Below are positions 1 through 8,709 of a DNA stretch of 64,000 nucleotides, one piece after another. Below the pieces are notes generated by a model. The model was not told the origin of the DNA. It saw only the letters and a list, made by a program, of their open reading frames with translations, and made no database searches. Every line of letters begins with the position of its first letter. Within the stretch, counting starts at the first letter, position 1. The stretch is from Hymenobacter taeanensis (GTDB lineage Bacteria > Bacteroidota > Bacteroidia > Cytophagales > Hymenobacteraceae). Location: contig NZ_CP053538.1 of assembly GCF_013137895.1 (NCBI RefSeq), positions 1,177,501-1,241,500 on the forward strand, read 5' to 3'. The position numbers and the translations under genes are program-made.

Positions 1-321
1 GGAGAGCGTGCGCCGAAACGCCACTTGCCGGTTGGGCGCCACCATATCCACGTACAGCACGCGGCTCATGGAGTCGAGCTGGTGCGACTGGCCATTGAGC
101 ACGTAGGCTTTAAACCACAGCGTTTCGCCGGCGGCGTAGGCCACTTGGTTGGTGTGCAGGTAGCTGACTTCGGGCGGCGCCTCGTTGTAGAAAGCTTGTA
201 ACCGCGTCAGGATATAGGTAGCGGGGGTGTTGTCGGGGGCTTGGAAGGCGGCGCTGCCAGCCCCAAGCAGGGCTAAGGTTACCACGGCCAGCCCTGGCCG
301 CCGCAGGCGGAATAACTTCAT
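1..321 (-). CDS. Secreted MG2/TonB-plug type surface protein, N-terminal part only
   Basis: The reading frame starts at the ATG complementary to 319-321 and runs off the left edge of the window after 107 codons, so only the N-terminus is present. It begins with a short basic and hydrophobic signal peptide (about residues 1-25, ending near a GSAA stretch). Around residues 52-85 it carries the pattern YLHTNQVAYAAGETLWFKAY followed by a VLYVDMV strand. This is the hallmark of the alpha-2-macroglobulin MG2-like domain found at the N-terminus of large Bacteroidota surface proteins that often also have TonB-receptor plug domains. Such proteins are thought to act at the cell surface or in the periplasm. 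The substrate cannot be told from this fragment. Confidence 0.75.
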   Translation of the reverse strand, partial: MKLFRLRRPGLAVVTLALLGAGSAAFQAPDNTPATYILTRLQAFYNEAPPEVSYLHTNQVAYAAGETLWFKAYVLNGQSHQLDSMSRVLYVDMVAPNRQVAFRRTLS

Positions 322-462
322 AAGATCGGGTAGCGGGAATAATAGATAAGGCTTAAAGTTGATGATTAATCTGGTCTTCGCACGGGTTTACACTGCTTAA
401 TGCGGTACTTGCGGCCGGGCCATGCAACTGTTTGCCTCCGCTGCGGCTCTCTTGCCTGTTAC

Positions 463-480
463 CACTGGCCTAGGCCAGTG
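463..480. repeat. Perfect 18-bp palindrome built from the CTAGGCCAGTG word
   Basis: CACTGGCCTAGGCCAGTG reads the same on both strands. It lies about 37 bp upstream of the META lipoprotein gene. Its half site, CTAGGCCAGTG, recurs as single copies elsewhere in the window, for example at 1512-1522 and 46352-46362. It could be an operator or simply two copies of an over-represented genomic word placed head to head. Confidence 0.6.
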
Positions 481-516
481 CCCGGTTACCTTCCCCACCG
501 CTCTTTATAGTTTGCT

Positions 517-948
517 ATGTTTCGTTCGGTACTCTCTTGCCTGGCACTTTCCTTGTCGTTGGTGCTCAGCAGCTGCACCAAAGGTGATGAGCCCGTGCCC
601 GCGCCGGTGTACCTACTGGATCAGCGCTGGGTTCTGACGGAGATAAAGGGCAAAGAAACTCCCAAAAACGCCACGGCCGACTTACTCCTGCAAGCGGCCA
701 GCAATGCGTATATCTGCCACTCCTACTGCAACCAGCTTATGGGCACGTATGAGTTGGCGGCCGGCACCCCGGCCCTGCATTTCCCCACGGGTGGCTCTAC
801 ATTCGCGCTTTGCAATGAGATTGAGGCAGAAACTGCCTACAGCGCCGCCCTGCACCAAACGGCCCGTTACGTCATCAGCAACCGCACCCTTCGGCTCTAC
901 GGGGCCGAGTCGGGGCAACCGCTCCTCGTTTTCCGGGCCGCCGACTAG
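517..948 (+). CDS. META domain lipoprotein (HslJ-like)
   Basis: A 143-residue protein with a lipoprotein signal peptide: a hydrophobic stretch at residues 5-17 and a lipobox ending in LSSC with the lipidated cysteine at position 20. The mature part matches the META fold in outline: a WVLTEIKG strand near residue 38 and a conserved C-terminal region with a LRLYGAESGQPLLVFR strand pair. Three cysteines near residues 68, 72 and 99 could form a disulfide. META proteins related to HslJ sit in the periplasm or on the outer membrane and are linked to stress or novobiocin resistance in enterics; the role here is unknown. Start chosen as the ATG that places the signal peptide directly at the N-terminus. 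Confidence 0.75.
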   Translation: MFRSVLSCLALSLSLVLSSCTKGDEPVPAPVYLLDQRWVLTEIKGKETPKNATADLLLQAASNAYICHSYCNQLMGTYELAAGTPALHFPTGGSTFALCNEIEAETAYSAALHQTARYVISNRTLRLYGAESGQPLLVFRAAD

Positions 949-957
949 TTGGCTCTA

Positions 958-1014
958 CCCCGGAATGACAAAGGCCGCCCTCTGGAGAGAAGGGCGGCCT
1001 TTGTCATTCCGGGG
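958..1014. terminator. Bidirectional terminator between convergent genes
   Basis: A perfect 24-bp inverted repeat (958-981 and 991-1014) with a 9-nt loop lies between the convergent META gene and the minus-strand peptidase/barrel gene. The inner half is GC-rich (AAAGGCCGCCCT) and preceded by AAAG on one strand and followed by TTTG on the other, so it can serve both directions. Confidence 0.75.
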
Positions 1015-1033
1015 GCACTTGGCTCAAACCTAC

Positions 1034-3937
1034 TTAGAACCCTACGTTCAGCACCAATCCCTGCAACTCCCAGGCGCGGGTTTGGGAGTTATAGAAGGTG
1101 CGCACTCCCGCCTCCAGCGGGGTACGCAGGCGCAAGGGGTTAAATACAAAAGATAGGTCGAAGCCCGTGGAGTAATCAGTGCGATGCACCAGCAGGTTTT
1201 CGCCGGAGGGCAGCAATACGCGGCTGCTGCCGGCGGCCCTATCATAGAAAGCTACTCCTTTGAGGCGCTGGATGTAGAGCCAGCGGCCCAGCTCCCAGTG
1301 CACATCGGCCAGGGGCAGGCGGTACTCGGCGCTGAGCACGTTCAGACGGTCGAGGCTCACGTAGCTCAGCCCGCGCGGGTAAAACACGGTGGTGCCAAAC
1401 CGGTATTGGTTCTGCTGCTGCCACTGGTAGCCCCCCCTGAGCCGGATGCTGTGGTGCGCCCCAATTCCCGGCAGGTATACCCCGGCCTGCGCACTCCGCT
1501 GCCGGGCATCTAGGCCAGTGCCGAAGGGCGTACCGCGCCACGCCACGCTAGCCGTCTGGCCCCAGCGCGGGCCCACGTCGCGGCGGCTCTGGCGCAGGGT
1601 GCGGGCGTAGGCCACACTGCCGGTTAGCACATGCAGGCTGCGTCCAAAGCCTACCTCCGTAACGGAGCGAACCGGTAAATCATAGCCCCGCACCATTTCC
1701 ATCTGGTAGTAGCCGCCCACCGTGAGCGACTGCTGCATGCGGGAGTGGGTTAGAATGAGAGGCAGCCGGGCGCCCGCCAGCAGGCGGGTGTACTGCCACT
1801 GGTCTTCCAGCAGGCCGCCATCGCGGGTGAGCACAGAAGTGCGGCGCTGCCCGGCGGTCAGGCCCACATCCAGCACGGGCCACAGGCCCTGGTAACTAAC
1901 ATCTACGGCGGCGCTGCCCGTGCGCTCTACGCCATCATAGCTCACGCCCGCTATAGCTTGGGTGGTGCTTAATATATCCTGGGAGCGCACGCCCAACACC
2001 AGGCCACTGCCCGAGGCGCTTTGTACCACGCCCCAGCTGTAGGCGTTGAGGGCGTGAGGCAGGCGGCGGTAGCGCGAGACGGGCAGCGCCGCAGCGCTTG
2101 AGTCGGGGCCGGGCACAATGGGGCCAACCAGGGTCTTGCCGGGCTCCTGCTGAGCCAGGGCCGCCGCGTAGCGGTCGGGGGTGCCGGCCAGGGCAGGCAC
2201 GGGCCGCCACTGAGCCGGGTTCAGGGGCATCTCTACTACCCTACTGCCCTGGGCCCGAAACTCATGGAAGGCCAGCCGCTGCCCATCCGGCGACACCGCC
2301 GCATGGTAGGCACCAATAGGCCTAGACGTAACCTGGCGCACTTCGCCGGTGCTCGTTTGCACCGCGTACACGTTATCGATGCCGGAGCGCGGGGAGTTGA
2401 ACAGCACGTACTCGCCCCAGGGCTGCGGGTTCGACAGGTTGTCGTTGGCGGCGGGCAGCACCGTGCGGGCCAGGCCAGTTTGGGCATCAAGCAGCACCAG
2501 CGCTTTGCCGGCCGGCTCTAGCCGCACGGCGGCAATGGAGAGGCCATCGGCGGTCCAGCGGGGCTGCAGGTAATGGTAGTTCTCGGGGTTAGGGAAAGTC
2601 CGGCGTACGTCGCCCGTTTGGGCATCCACCACGTGCACCCGCTGCTGGTAGGCTGAGTCGGAGCTGACGGTGAGCAGCTGACGGCCATCGGGTGAGAGTA
2701 CGGCGGCGGCGTAGCGGGTGCGGCGGCCGGGCCGCGTAAGCTCTCCGGTGGCCAGGTTCAGCACCCGCAGCTCAGAGTACACGCGCTGCTGCCAGCGAGG
2801 GTCATACCGAAACTCCACCCAAGCCACCTTTCCACCACCCACGGAGAGCATCTCGGGGTTGTTCCAGAGGCCTAGCTGCTGAACTTGCTGCTCAGAGCCC
2901 TGGCGGCTCAGCCGCACCAGCTGCGGAATGTGGCCCAGGCCACTCTTTACGGCCAGCACGGTACCATCGGTGAGGTACTGCGGGTACTGGTACTCGGTAA
3001 ACACGCGCTGGGAAGCCTCCTGGCGCAAATCGGTGGCGGGCGTAAGCTCCAGCTGGGCCTGCTCCTGGCGCCAGGTGCTATCCAGCTCCTGCATGGTGCG
3101 GCGGTAAAGGTCATCTACCCGCAGGCCGGTCTGGCGGCGCGTTTTATCGGAAAACGAAAACGGATAGATCGGGAACTGGTAGTAGCGGTTGAGCACGTCG
3201 CTCCACACGGTGGGGCCGGCAGTGCGCTTGAGGCGGGTAGTGAGGAAGTAGCCCAGCACGTAATGGTTGGGCACATTATCACGAAACGAGCCGGCCACCG
3301 CCTTGCTGTAAGAGTAGGTGCGGCCAGCCAGCAGGTTAGCGCGCAGGCCGATATCAAAGTTCGGAATGCGCCCCCGGCCGCTACGGGTCAAGGCGGTTTC
3401 TGTGCCTACGGCGTCGCCCTCAAAAAACCAGTCGGGTACGCCCAGCGTCAGCAGACCCACGCCCCCATAGCCAGCTACCACGTAGGCCAGTCGGCCCAGG
3501 TGCTGGCGGGCTTTTTCGTACTGCACCACGTGGCGGTACTCGTGCACGCTCAGCTCATCAAGCCAGTCGAGGGTGCCGGTGAGGAAGGGGGCTTGGGGAA
3601 AGCTGCCGTAGAACTCAGAGTGGCGGGGCAGCAGCGTCACGAAGCCGTTGCCGATGGTGTTCTGGCTTTGCAGCACCACTGAAATAGGGCGCGGGGGCCG
3701 TTGCAACGAGGCGCTAACGGGCTGGTACACCTGCTCTAGCCGGCGGGCCGTGCGCTGGGCCGTGGCCTCAAACCCGGTGGGGTACAGCACCCGGAAGTGG
3801 GGCGTACGCACCTCATACCAAGGCAAGGAGGCGGGCGTCTGCTGCTCAACGGGCAGCAGCGTTTGGGCCAGAACAGGCCAGAGGGGCGCTAGGCCTAGCG
3901 CGGCAACAAGTACGCCGCGACGCAGATGATGAGACAC
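1034..3937 (-). CDS. Outer-membrane protein: MA-type gluzincin peptidase, TolB-like propeller, C-terminal beta-barrel
   Basis: A 967-residue exported protein with a signal peptide ending near LWPVLAQ (residue 25). Residues about 40-250 look like a zinc peptidase of the MA/gluzincin type: HEYRH puts zinc ligands at His132 and His136 with Glu133 as base, and WFFEGDAVGTE supplies the expected third ligand at about Glu173. Residues about 300-600 contain repeated strand patterns such as LSPDGRQLLTVSSDSAYQ and VSPDGQRLAFHE, typical of a TolB/WD40-like propeller. The last 300 residues are alternating barrel strands ending in VLNVGF, with the terminal Phe usual for outer-membrane barrels. This three-part order is known in Bacteroidota but its function is not established. 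Single gene, convergent with the META gene and followed by a terminator. Confidence 0.75.
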   Translation of the reverse strand: MSHHLRRGVLVAALGLAPLWPVLAQTLLPVEQQTPASLPWYEVRTPHFRVLYPTGFEATAQRTARRLEQVYQPVSASLQRPPRPISVVLQSQNTIGNGFVTLLPRHSEFYGSFPQAPFLTGTLDWLDELSVHEYRHVVQYEKARQHLGRLAYVVAGYGGVGLLTLGVPDWFFEGDAVGTETALTRSGRGRIPNFDIGLRANLLAGRTYSYSKAVAGSFRDNVPNHYVLGYFLTTRLKRTAGPTVWSDVLNRYYQFPIYPFSFSDKTRRQTGLRVDDLYRRTMQELDSTWRQEQAQLELTPATDLRQEASQRVFTEYQYPQYLTDGTVLAVKSGLGHIPQLVRLSRQGSEQQVQQLGLWNNPEMLSVGGGKVAWVEFRYDPRWQQRVYSELRVLNLATGELTRPGRRTRYAAAVLSPDGRQLLTVSSDSAYQQRVHVVDAQTGDVRRTFPNPENYHYLQPRWTADGLSIAAVRLEPAGKALVLLDAQTGLARTVLPAANDNLSNPQPWGEYVLFNSPRSGIDNVYAVQTSTGEVRQVTSRPIGAYHAAVSPDGQRLAFHEFRAQGSRVVEMPLNPAQWRPVPALAGTPDRYAAALAQQEPGKTLVGPIVPGPDSSAAALPVSRYRRLPHALNAYSWGVVQSASGSGLVLGVRSQDILSTTQAIAGVSYDGVERTGSAAVDVSYQGLWPVLDVGLTAGQRRTSVLTRDGGLLEDQWQYTRLLAGARLPLILTHSRMQQSLTVGGYYQMEMVRGYDLPVRSVTEVGFGRSLHVLTGSVAYARTLRQSRRDVGPRWGQTASVAWRGTPFGTGLDARQRSAQAGVYLPGIGAHHSIRLRGGYQWQQQNQYRFGTTVFYPRGLSYVSLDRLNVLSAEYRLPLADVHWELGRWLYIQRLKGVAFYDRAAGSSRVLLPSGENLLVHRTDYSTGFDLSFVFNPLRLRTPLEAGVRTFYNSQTRAWELQGLVLNVGF

Positions 3938-4031
3938 GTATTGCTAGTTATACCAGTGGATTGGTAAATATAGCTTCTGGCGCCGCTGCGGCACTACCGG
4001 CGGCCGGGCAGGCCACCTTATCAGCGCCATA

Positions 4032-4445
4032 TTACATTTGTTTCAGCCACGCTTCCGCCGTATCGTAGGCGTCAAACGTGAGAATAATGGGGCGCGTGGT
4101 GTGCTGCAGGGTGAGGTCGGTGGAGAGGCGGCTGTACATGTTGGGCGAGTACACCCAGGCAAAGTACTCCAGGCCACTTTCAGCCATGGCCGGAAACCAC
4201 TCCTGCCCACCCCACTCGGCGGCATCGGCCCACATGCTGGTTACACGGCGGTTGTCGTTGAGCACTTTGTGGCAACGCTCGCTTTTCAGAAACTGCAGCA
4301 TCATCAGGCAGCCTGTTTGCACCGAGGTCAGGTCCTGATTTCCAATCCAGTCTACATACAGCCATTCATTGACGTAATCATAGGAAATGGTGATGTAAGG
4401 CTCTTCGTGCAGGATGCGTAATGACATAAACAAGATGGTGGGCAT
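4032..4445 (-). CDS. Hypothetical protein, possibly SpoIIAA/STAS-like fold
   Basis: A 137-residue soluble protein without signal peptide or membrane segment. The start is uncertain: the ATG at 4427 (giving MSLRILHEEP) is about as plausible as the one at 4445. The pattern of an N-terminal beta hairpin (YITISYDYVNEWLYVDW), a helix with many Leu residues (TGCLMMLQFLKSERCHKVLNDNR split by a strand) and a later FAWVYSP strand is similar to small Bacteroidota proteins described as STAS/SpoIIAA-like, but there is no diagnostic motif. It lies alone between the outer-membrane peptidase gene and msrA. No function assigned. Confidence 0.55.
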   Translation of the reverse strand: MPTILFMSLRILHEEPYITISYDYVNEWLYVDWIGNQDLTSVQTGCLMMLQFLKSERCHKVLNDNRRVTSMWADAAEWGGQEWFPAMAESGLEYFAWVYSPNMYSRLSTDLTLQHTTRPIILTFDAYDTAEAWLKQM

Positions 4446-4680
4446 ACTGCCACCGGGGCGCCTTACGGTTGGGTTTGCGCAAAGGTTGTGCTGGAGCTTA
4501 TTGAGTGGCCGCTACCTGCAGCACAAAAACCCATTTCACGCTGCCTACCCCCATCGGAGCCATACCGGCCGGGTACCCCGGAATTATTTTGGCGCTACTA
4601 CGCTTACCTGCGCAGCTCCCGGGCCTACGTCCGACAGAGCGCAGCTTACCGTATATGAGCTACACGACATTTAACGCAAC

Positions 4681-5349
4681 ATGCAACATTTGAAAACCTA
4701 CCTGCTAGGCCTGCTGCTCACCTTGGTGGCCTGCACCCAAGACCGCCCCGCCGATGCCCAGTCCCTCAGCCGCTCTACCGCCGGCAAGGCGCCTACCAAC
4801 CTGCAAGGCCTGGCCGAAGCCACCTTCGCGGGCGGCTGCTTCTGGTGCACCGAGGAGATTTTTGAAGAGCTTAAGGGGGTAAAAGAGGTAGTATCGGGGT
4901 ACAGCGGCGGCAAAGAAGCCAACCCCACCTACGAGCAGGTGGGCAGTGGCCGCACCAGCCACGCCGAGTCTGTTCAGGTGTACTACGACCCCAAGCAGAT
5001 CAGCTACGCCACGTTGGTTGATGTGTTTTTGCGGGCCGGTCACGACCCCACCACCCTCAACCGCCAGGGCCCCGATGCGGGTACCCAGTACCGCTCTATT
5101 GCCTTCTACCGTACGCCCCAGGAAAAGCAGATTATTGACGCCGCCATTAAGCGCGTGAATGCCTCCCACCAGTACTCTGACCCCATTGTAACGCAGGTGC
5201 TGGCCTACACCAGGTTCTGGCCCGCCGAGGATTATCACCAGGGATACTTCCGGCTGCACCCCAATGAGCCGTACGTGCGCAGCGTGTCAACGCCCAAAGT
5301 GGAGAAGTTCCGGCACAAGTTTCCGGAGCTGCTGAAGAACCCACTCTAG
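4681..5349 (+). CDS. msrA: Peptide-methionine (S)-S-oxide reductase, lipoprotein form
   Basis: MsrA reduces methionine-S-sulfoxide in damaged proteins. The 222-residue product begins with a lipoprotein signal (LLLTLVAC, lipidated Cys18), so it acts outside the cytoplasm, unlike the usual cytosolic enzyme. The catalytic motif GGCFWC places the sulfoxide-attacking Cys at 53 and a second Cys at 56. Downstream are the family signatures VVSGYSGG, TYEQVGSGRTSHAESVQVYYDP, and AEDYHQGYF. There is no Cys in the C-terminal tail, so recycling would use Cys56 or an external reductant. Stands alone and ends in a strong terminator. Confidence 0.95.
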   Translation: MQHLKTYLLGLLLTLVACTQDRPADAQSLSRSTAGKAPTNLQGLAEATFAGGCFWCTEEIFEELKGVKEVVSGYSGGKEANPTYEQVGSGRTSHAESVQVYYDPKQISYATLVDVFLRAGHDPTTLNRQGPDAGTQYRSIAFYRTPQEKQIIDAAIKRVNASHQYSDPIVTQVLAYTRFWPAEDYHQGYFRLHPNEPYVRSVSTPKVEKFRHKFPELLKNPL

Positions 5350-5370
5350 GCCAATTACGTGCTCTTTTTA

Positions 5371-5403
5371 AAAGCCCTGCTTCTTTCCGGAGCGGGGCTT
5401 TTT
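5371..5403 (+). terminator. Rho-independent terminator of msrA
   Basis: An 11-bp stem AAAGCCCTGCT / AGCGGGGCTTT with one T-G pair and a 9-nt loop, followed by a run of T, 22 bp after the msrA stop. Confidence 0.85.
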
Positions 5404-5508
5404 TTGGTTACTGCCGCCCGGCCAATGCGCCTGTTCTGCCAGGAGCAGGCGGCCCAGGCACTACGGAAGAATAAACCACTCCGGCGCTGGTAAACTCTTG
5501 GGGGCGTC

Positions 5509-5516
5509 TATCTTTG
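5509..5516 (+). promoter_or_regulatory. Candidate -7 element TATCTTTG for the PAS histidine kinase
   Basis: TATCTTTG matches the Bacteroidota -7 consensus TAnnTTTG and lies about 59 bp before the ATG at 5575. A -33 TTG at the usual spacing is not clear, so the support is moderate. Confidence 0.45.
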
Positions 5517-5574
5517 ACGATGGCCTTTGTTGCCACGCAGTCTTCCCTCGGTCAATTCCCCAATCCCTGTTCTT

Positions 5575-8500
5575 ATGACTGCCGACCCGGTTGACTTCGA
5601 GCTTTTGTTCGATGTGCTGCCCTCTCCCCACCTGGTGCTGCGGCCCGACCTCACCCTGCTGGCCCTGAACGACGCCATGTGCCGCCTGCTCAGCTGTGAG
5701 CGGCCCGCTGTTGTTGGGCGCCCTATTGCCGAAGTGTTTGCCGTAGGCGCTGTGGTAGGTCCTGCCCAGCCTCAGGACTGGCAGGAGGCGCTTGAGCAAG
5801 CCAAAGAGCAACAGGTGCCGCAAGTACTGGAGGCGCAGCAGTTCATTCACTCTGCCCCCGATGGCACCGAGTTTCTGCGCTATTGGCAGATGACCCTGCA
5901 GCCGGTAGTTGCCGCTACGGGTGGCCTACGGTATTTGCTGTGCCGCTGCCTTGATGTAACAGACCAGGTGCGCCTACAGCAGCAGGGCAAGTTCAACTAC
6001 GAAAGCTTCACGCTGCTGGCCCGCGCCACCCACGATGTTATCTGGGACCATGACCTGCGCACCGGGCATCTGTGGCGCAATGAGCTGTTCAGCAGCCTGT
6101 TCGGGCATCCCATTAACTCCGAAACGAGTAACCGTGCCTTTTGGCAAAGCTGCGTGCACCCCAACGACTGGCCCGCACTGGAGCAGTACATCCATTCCTT
6201 GATGGCCGAGGCGGCCGTGGCCGGCAACGCGGAATACCGCCTGCGCCGCGCCGACGGCACCTGGGCCGAAGTAGCAGACCGGTTTTACATTGTCCGCGAC
6301 GATAAGGGCCAGCCCCTGCGGATGCTGGGGGCCATGCAGGACGTAACCCAGGCGCGCGACACGGAGCGGGCTCTGCACCAGAGCCTGACGCAGTTTCAGC
6401 TGCTCGCCGACTTTGTGCCGCAACTCATCTGGAGTACGAATGCGCAGGGCCAGCTCATCTACATCAACCAACGGTGGCAGGAATACACCGATGAAACAGC
6501 AGAGTTGCTGTCGGCCGACGACCTGTGGCTGCACCAACTGCACCCCGACGACCGCCTGCACACCCAGCAGCGGTGGCAGGAGGCGTTGCGCTCAGGCCAG
6601 CTTTACGAGTGCGAGTACCGCTTACGGAGCCGCCTCAGGCAGTACCAGTGGTTTCTGGCCCAGGCCCTGCCCGTGCGCAACGCCGCCGGCGAGATTGAGC
6701 AGTGGTTTGGCACCTGCACCAACATTGACGAGCAAAAACGCGCCCAACTGCTACTGGCCGAAAAAGACCAGCAGCTGCAGTACATCGTGGGGGAAGTGCC
6801 GGCCTTGCTGGCTACGCTGCTGGGCCCCCACCATGTGGTGGGCTTCATCAACAACAACTTCAACCGCTTTTTAGGTGGCCAGGTACGGCCGGGCCAAACT
6901 GCCCAGGCCGCCGCCCCGGTGCTGGCCCAGCAAGGTTTGCTGGATATTCTGGACGAGGTGTACCGCTCGGAGCAGCCTGCCAGCGGCCATGAGCAGCTGG
7001 TGCTACTACCTGCTCACTCAGGTGGCCCGGCGCAGGAGTATTACTTTGATTTTGTGTGCCGCCCCCTGCACGACGACCACCACCAGATTCAGGGCATACT
7101 GGTATTTGCCGTTGATGTCACCGACCGGGTGCGGGCCCGCCACCGCATAAGCGACCTGGATGCCGAGCTGCACCGCCAGGATGAGCTGCTGCGCCAGATG
7201 CTGGAGTCACTGCCCCAAATGACCAGCATCATTGGGCCCCAGGGAAACATGGAGTACGCCAGCCCGCAGTGGTTTACTTACACCGGCCAAACCCTCGACG
7301 ACTTACCCCAGGCGTGGCAAAGCGCCATTCACCCTGCCGACGTAGCTTCAAGCTCAACCCTGTTTGAGCAGGCTCAGGCTACCCGGCAAGGCTACTCTCA
7401 GGAAATCAGGTTGCGCAGCCGGCACGGGCAGTACCGCTGGCACCTCAACCGCATGGTGCCCGCCTTTAATAACGAAGGCCACATTCACCGGTGGTACGGC
7501 ATCAGCACTGATATTCATGAGCAGCGTCTGCTGGCGGAGGAGCTGCGGCGCAGCGAAGAGCAGTTCCGCTTCCTGGCCGAAACCATTCCGGCTATTGTCT
7601 GGACGGCCCGCCCCGACGGCCAGATTGAGTACCTCAACTCCCGCTGGCCCGACTTTACGGGTGTGCCCGTGGAGAAAACGCTGCAGGAGGGCTGGGCCAC
7701 GCTTATCCACCATGAGGAGGTAGAAGACTCGCTGGCCCAGTACCAGTACAGCATGCAAACCGGCGAAAACCTGAACATGGAAAGTCGCTTGCTGGATGTG
7801 CGCACCGGCCGCTACCGCTGGTACCTGCACCGGGCCCAGGCGCTGCGCACCCCCGACAACACCATTGTGCGCTGGTTTGGCACCACCACCGATATTGATG
7901 ACTACAAACGAGTGCAGCAGCGCCTGGAGGAGCGCAATGCCGAGCTTACCCGCACCAACCAGGACCTGGACTACTTTGTGTACACGGCCTCCCATGACCT
8001 GAAGCAGCCCATCAACAACATGGCGGGCATCTTCCAGGAGCTGGTCCGGACGGCCTCCTTCCACGACCCCGATGCGGCCAAACTGGTATCGATGTTTGAG
8101 AAGGCACTCCACCAGATTTACGGCACCATTCACGACCTCTCGGAGCTGGTGCAGGTGCAGAAGCTGCGCCACGAGGTGCCGCTGGAGCTGGTAGATCTTT
8201 CCTCTCTGACCCAGGAAGTGCTAATCAGCATTGCTGAGCCCCTGGAGCTGCTACAGGCGGAGGTAACCACAGACTTCTCGGCAGTGCCGGCCTTGCCTTT
8301 TGTGCGCCCCAACCTGCAAAGCGTGCTTTACAACCTGCTCAGCAACGCCCTGAAGTACGCCTCACCCAACCGGCGCCCCCAGGTGCACCTGAGCACCCTG
8401 CTGGAGGAGGGCCAACCCGTGCTGCTGGTGCAGGATAATGGCCTGGGCATAGACTTGGCCCGGTATGGCAGCGAGATGTTTCAGATGTTCCGGCGCTTTC

Positions 8501-8664
8501 ATGACCACGTGCCGGGCTCGGGCATGGGACTTTACCTCGTCAACCGTATCATTCAAAGCCATGGCGGCCGTATTTCCGTAGAAAGCCGGATAGGCGAGGG
8601 CACTACCTTCCGGTTGTATCTGCCTCTTTTAGACGAAGCGGGGATGCCCCCGGCAGAATCTTGA
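5575..8664 (+). CDS. Multi-PAS sensor histidine kinase
   Basis: A 1029-residue cytosolic sensor kinase. I count six PAS/PAC units in a row (roughly residues 7-130, 145-270, 275-400, 405-535, 545-665 and 670-790), several sharing the PAC ending of the type WFGTCTNIDEQK or WYGISTDIHEQ. The kinase core follows: H box ASHDLKQP with phospho-acceptor His807, N box LLSNALKY, G1 DNGLGID and G2 GSGMGLYL. No transmembrane segment or signal peptide is visible, so the signal is probably intracellular (ligand, redox or light; no cofactor-binding residue is evident). The ATG at 5575 is preferred over an upstream in-frame TTG at 5527. There is no response regulator beside it. Confidence 0.9.
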   Translation: MTADPVDFELLFDVLPSPHLVLRPDLTLLALNDAMCRLLSCERPAVVGRPIAEVFAVGAVVGPAQPQDWQEALEQAKEQQVPQVLEAQQFIHSAPDGTEFLRYWQMTLQPVVAATGGLRYLLCRCLDVTDQVRLQQQGKFNYESFTLLARATHDVIWDHDLRTGHLWRNELFSSLFGHPINSETSNRAFWQSCVHPNDWPALEQYIHSLMAEAAVAGNAEYRLRRADGTWAEVADRFYIVRDDKGQPLRMLGAMQDVTQARDTERALHQSLTQFQLLADFVPQLIWSTNAQGQLIYINQRWQEYTDETAELLSADDLWLHQLHPDDRLHTQQRWQEALRSGQLYECEYRLRSRLRQYQWFLAQALPVRNAAGEIEQWFGTCTNIDEQKRAQLLLAEKDQQLQYIVGEVPALLATLLGPHHVVGFINNNFNRFLGGQVRPGQTAQAAAPVLAQQGLLDILDEVYRSEQPASGHEQLVLLPAHSGGPAQEYYFDFVCRPLHDDHHQIQGILVFAVDVTDRVRARHRISDLDAELHRQDELLRQMLESLPQMTSIIGPQGNMEYASPQWFTYTGQTLDDLPQAWQSAIHPADVASSSTLFEQAQATRQGYSQEIRLRSRHGQYRWHLNRMVPAFNNEGHIHRWYGISTDIHEQRLLAEELRRSEEQFRFLAETIPAIVWTARPDGQIEYLNSRWPDFTGVPVEKTLQEGWATLIHHEEVEDSLAQYQYSMQTGENLNMESRLLDVRTGRYRWYLHRAQALRTPDNTIVRWFGTTTDIDDYKRVQQRLEERNAELTRTNQDLDYFVYTASHDLKQPINNMAGIFQELVRTASFHDPDAAKLVSMFEKALHQIYGTIHDLSELVQVQKLRHEVPLELVDLSSLTQEVLISIAEPLELLQAEVTTDFSAVPALPFVRPNLQSVLYNLLSNALKYASPNRRPQVHLSTLLEEGQPVLLVQDNGLGIDLARYGSEMFQMFRRFHDHVPGSGMGLYLVNRIIQSHGGRISVESRIGEGTTFRLYLPLLDEAGMPPAES

Positions 8665-8709
8665 TTTTAAGCTCGTATTTTTCTGACGCTCAAGCTATCT
8701 ACCCCCTCT

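Noticed and set aside
2885..3682. 265-codon plus-strand frame opposite the peptidase/barrel gene
   Set aside because: Antisense shadow of the 1034-3937 gene, without a recognisable motif.
7354..8172. 272-codon minus-strand frame across the kinase
   Set aside because: Antisense to the six-PAS kinase, no motif, composition follows the true gene's codon structure.
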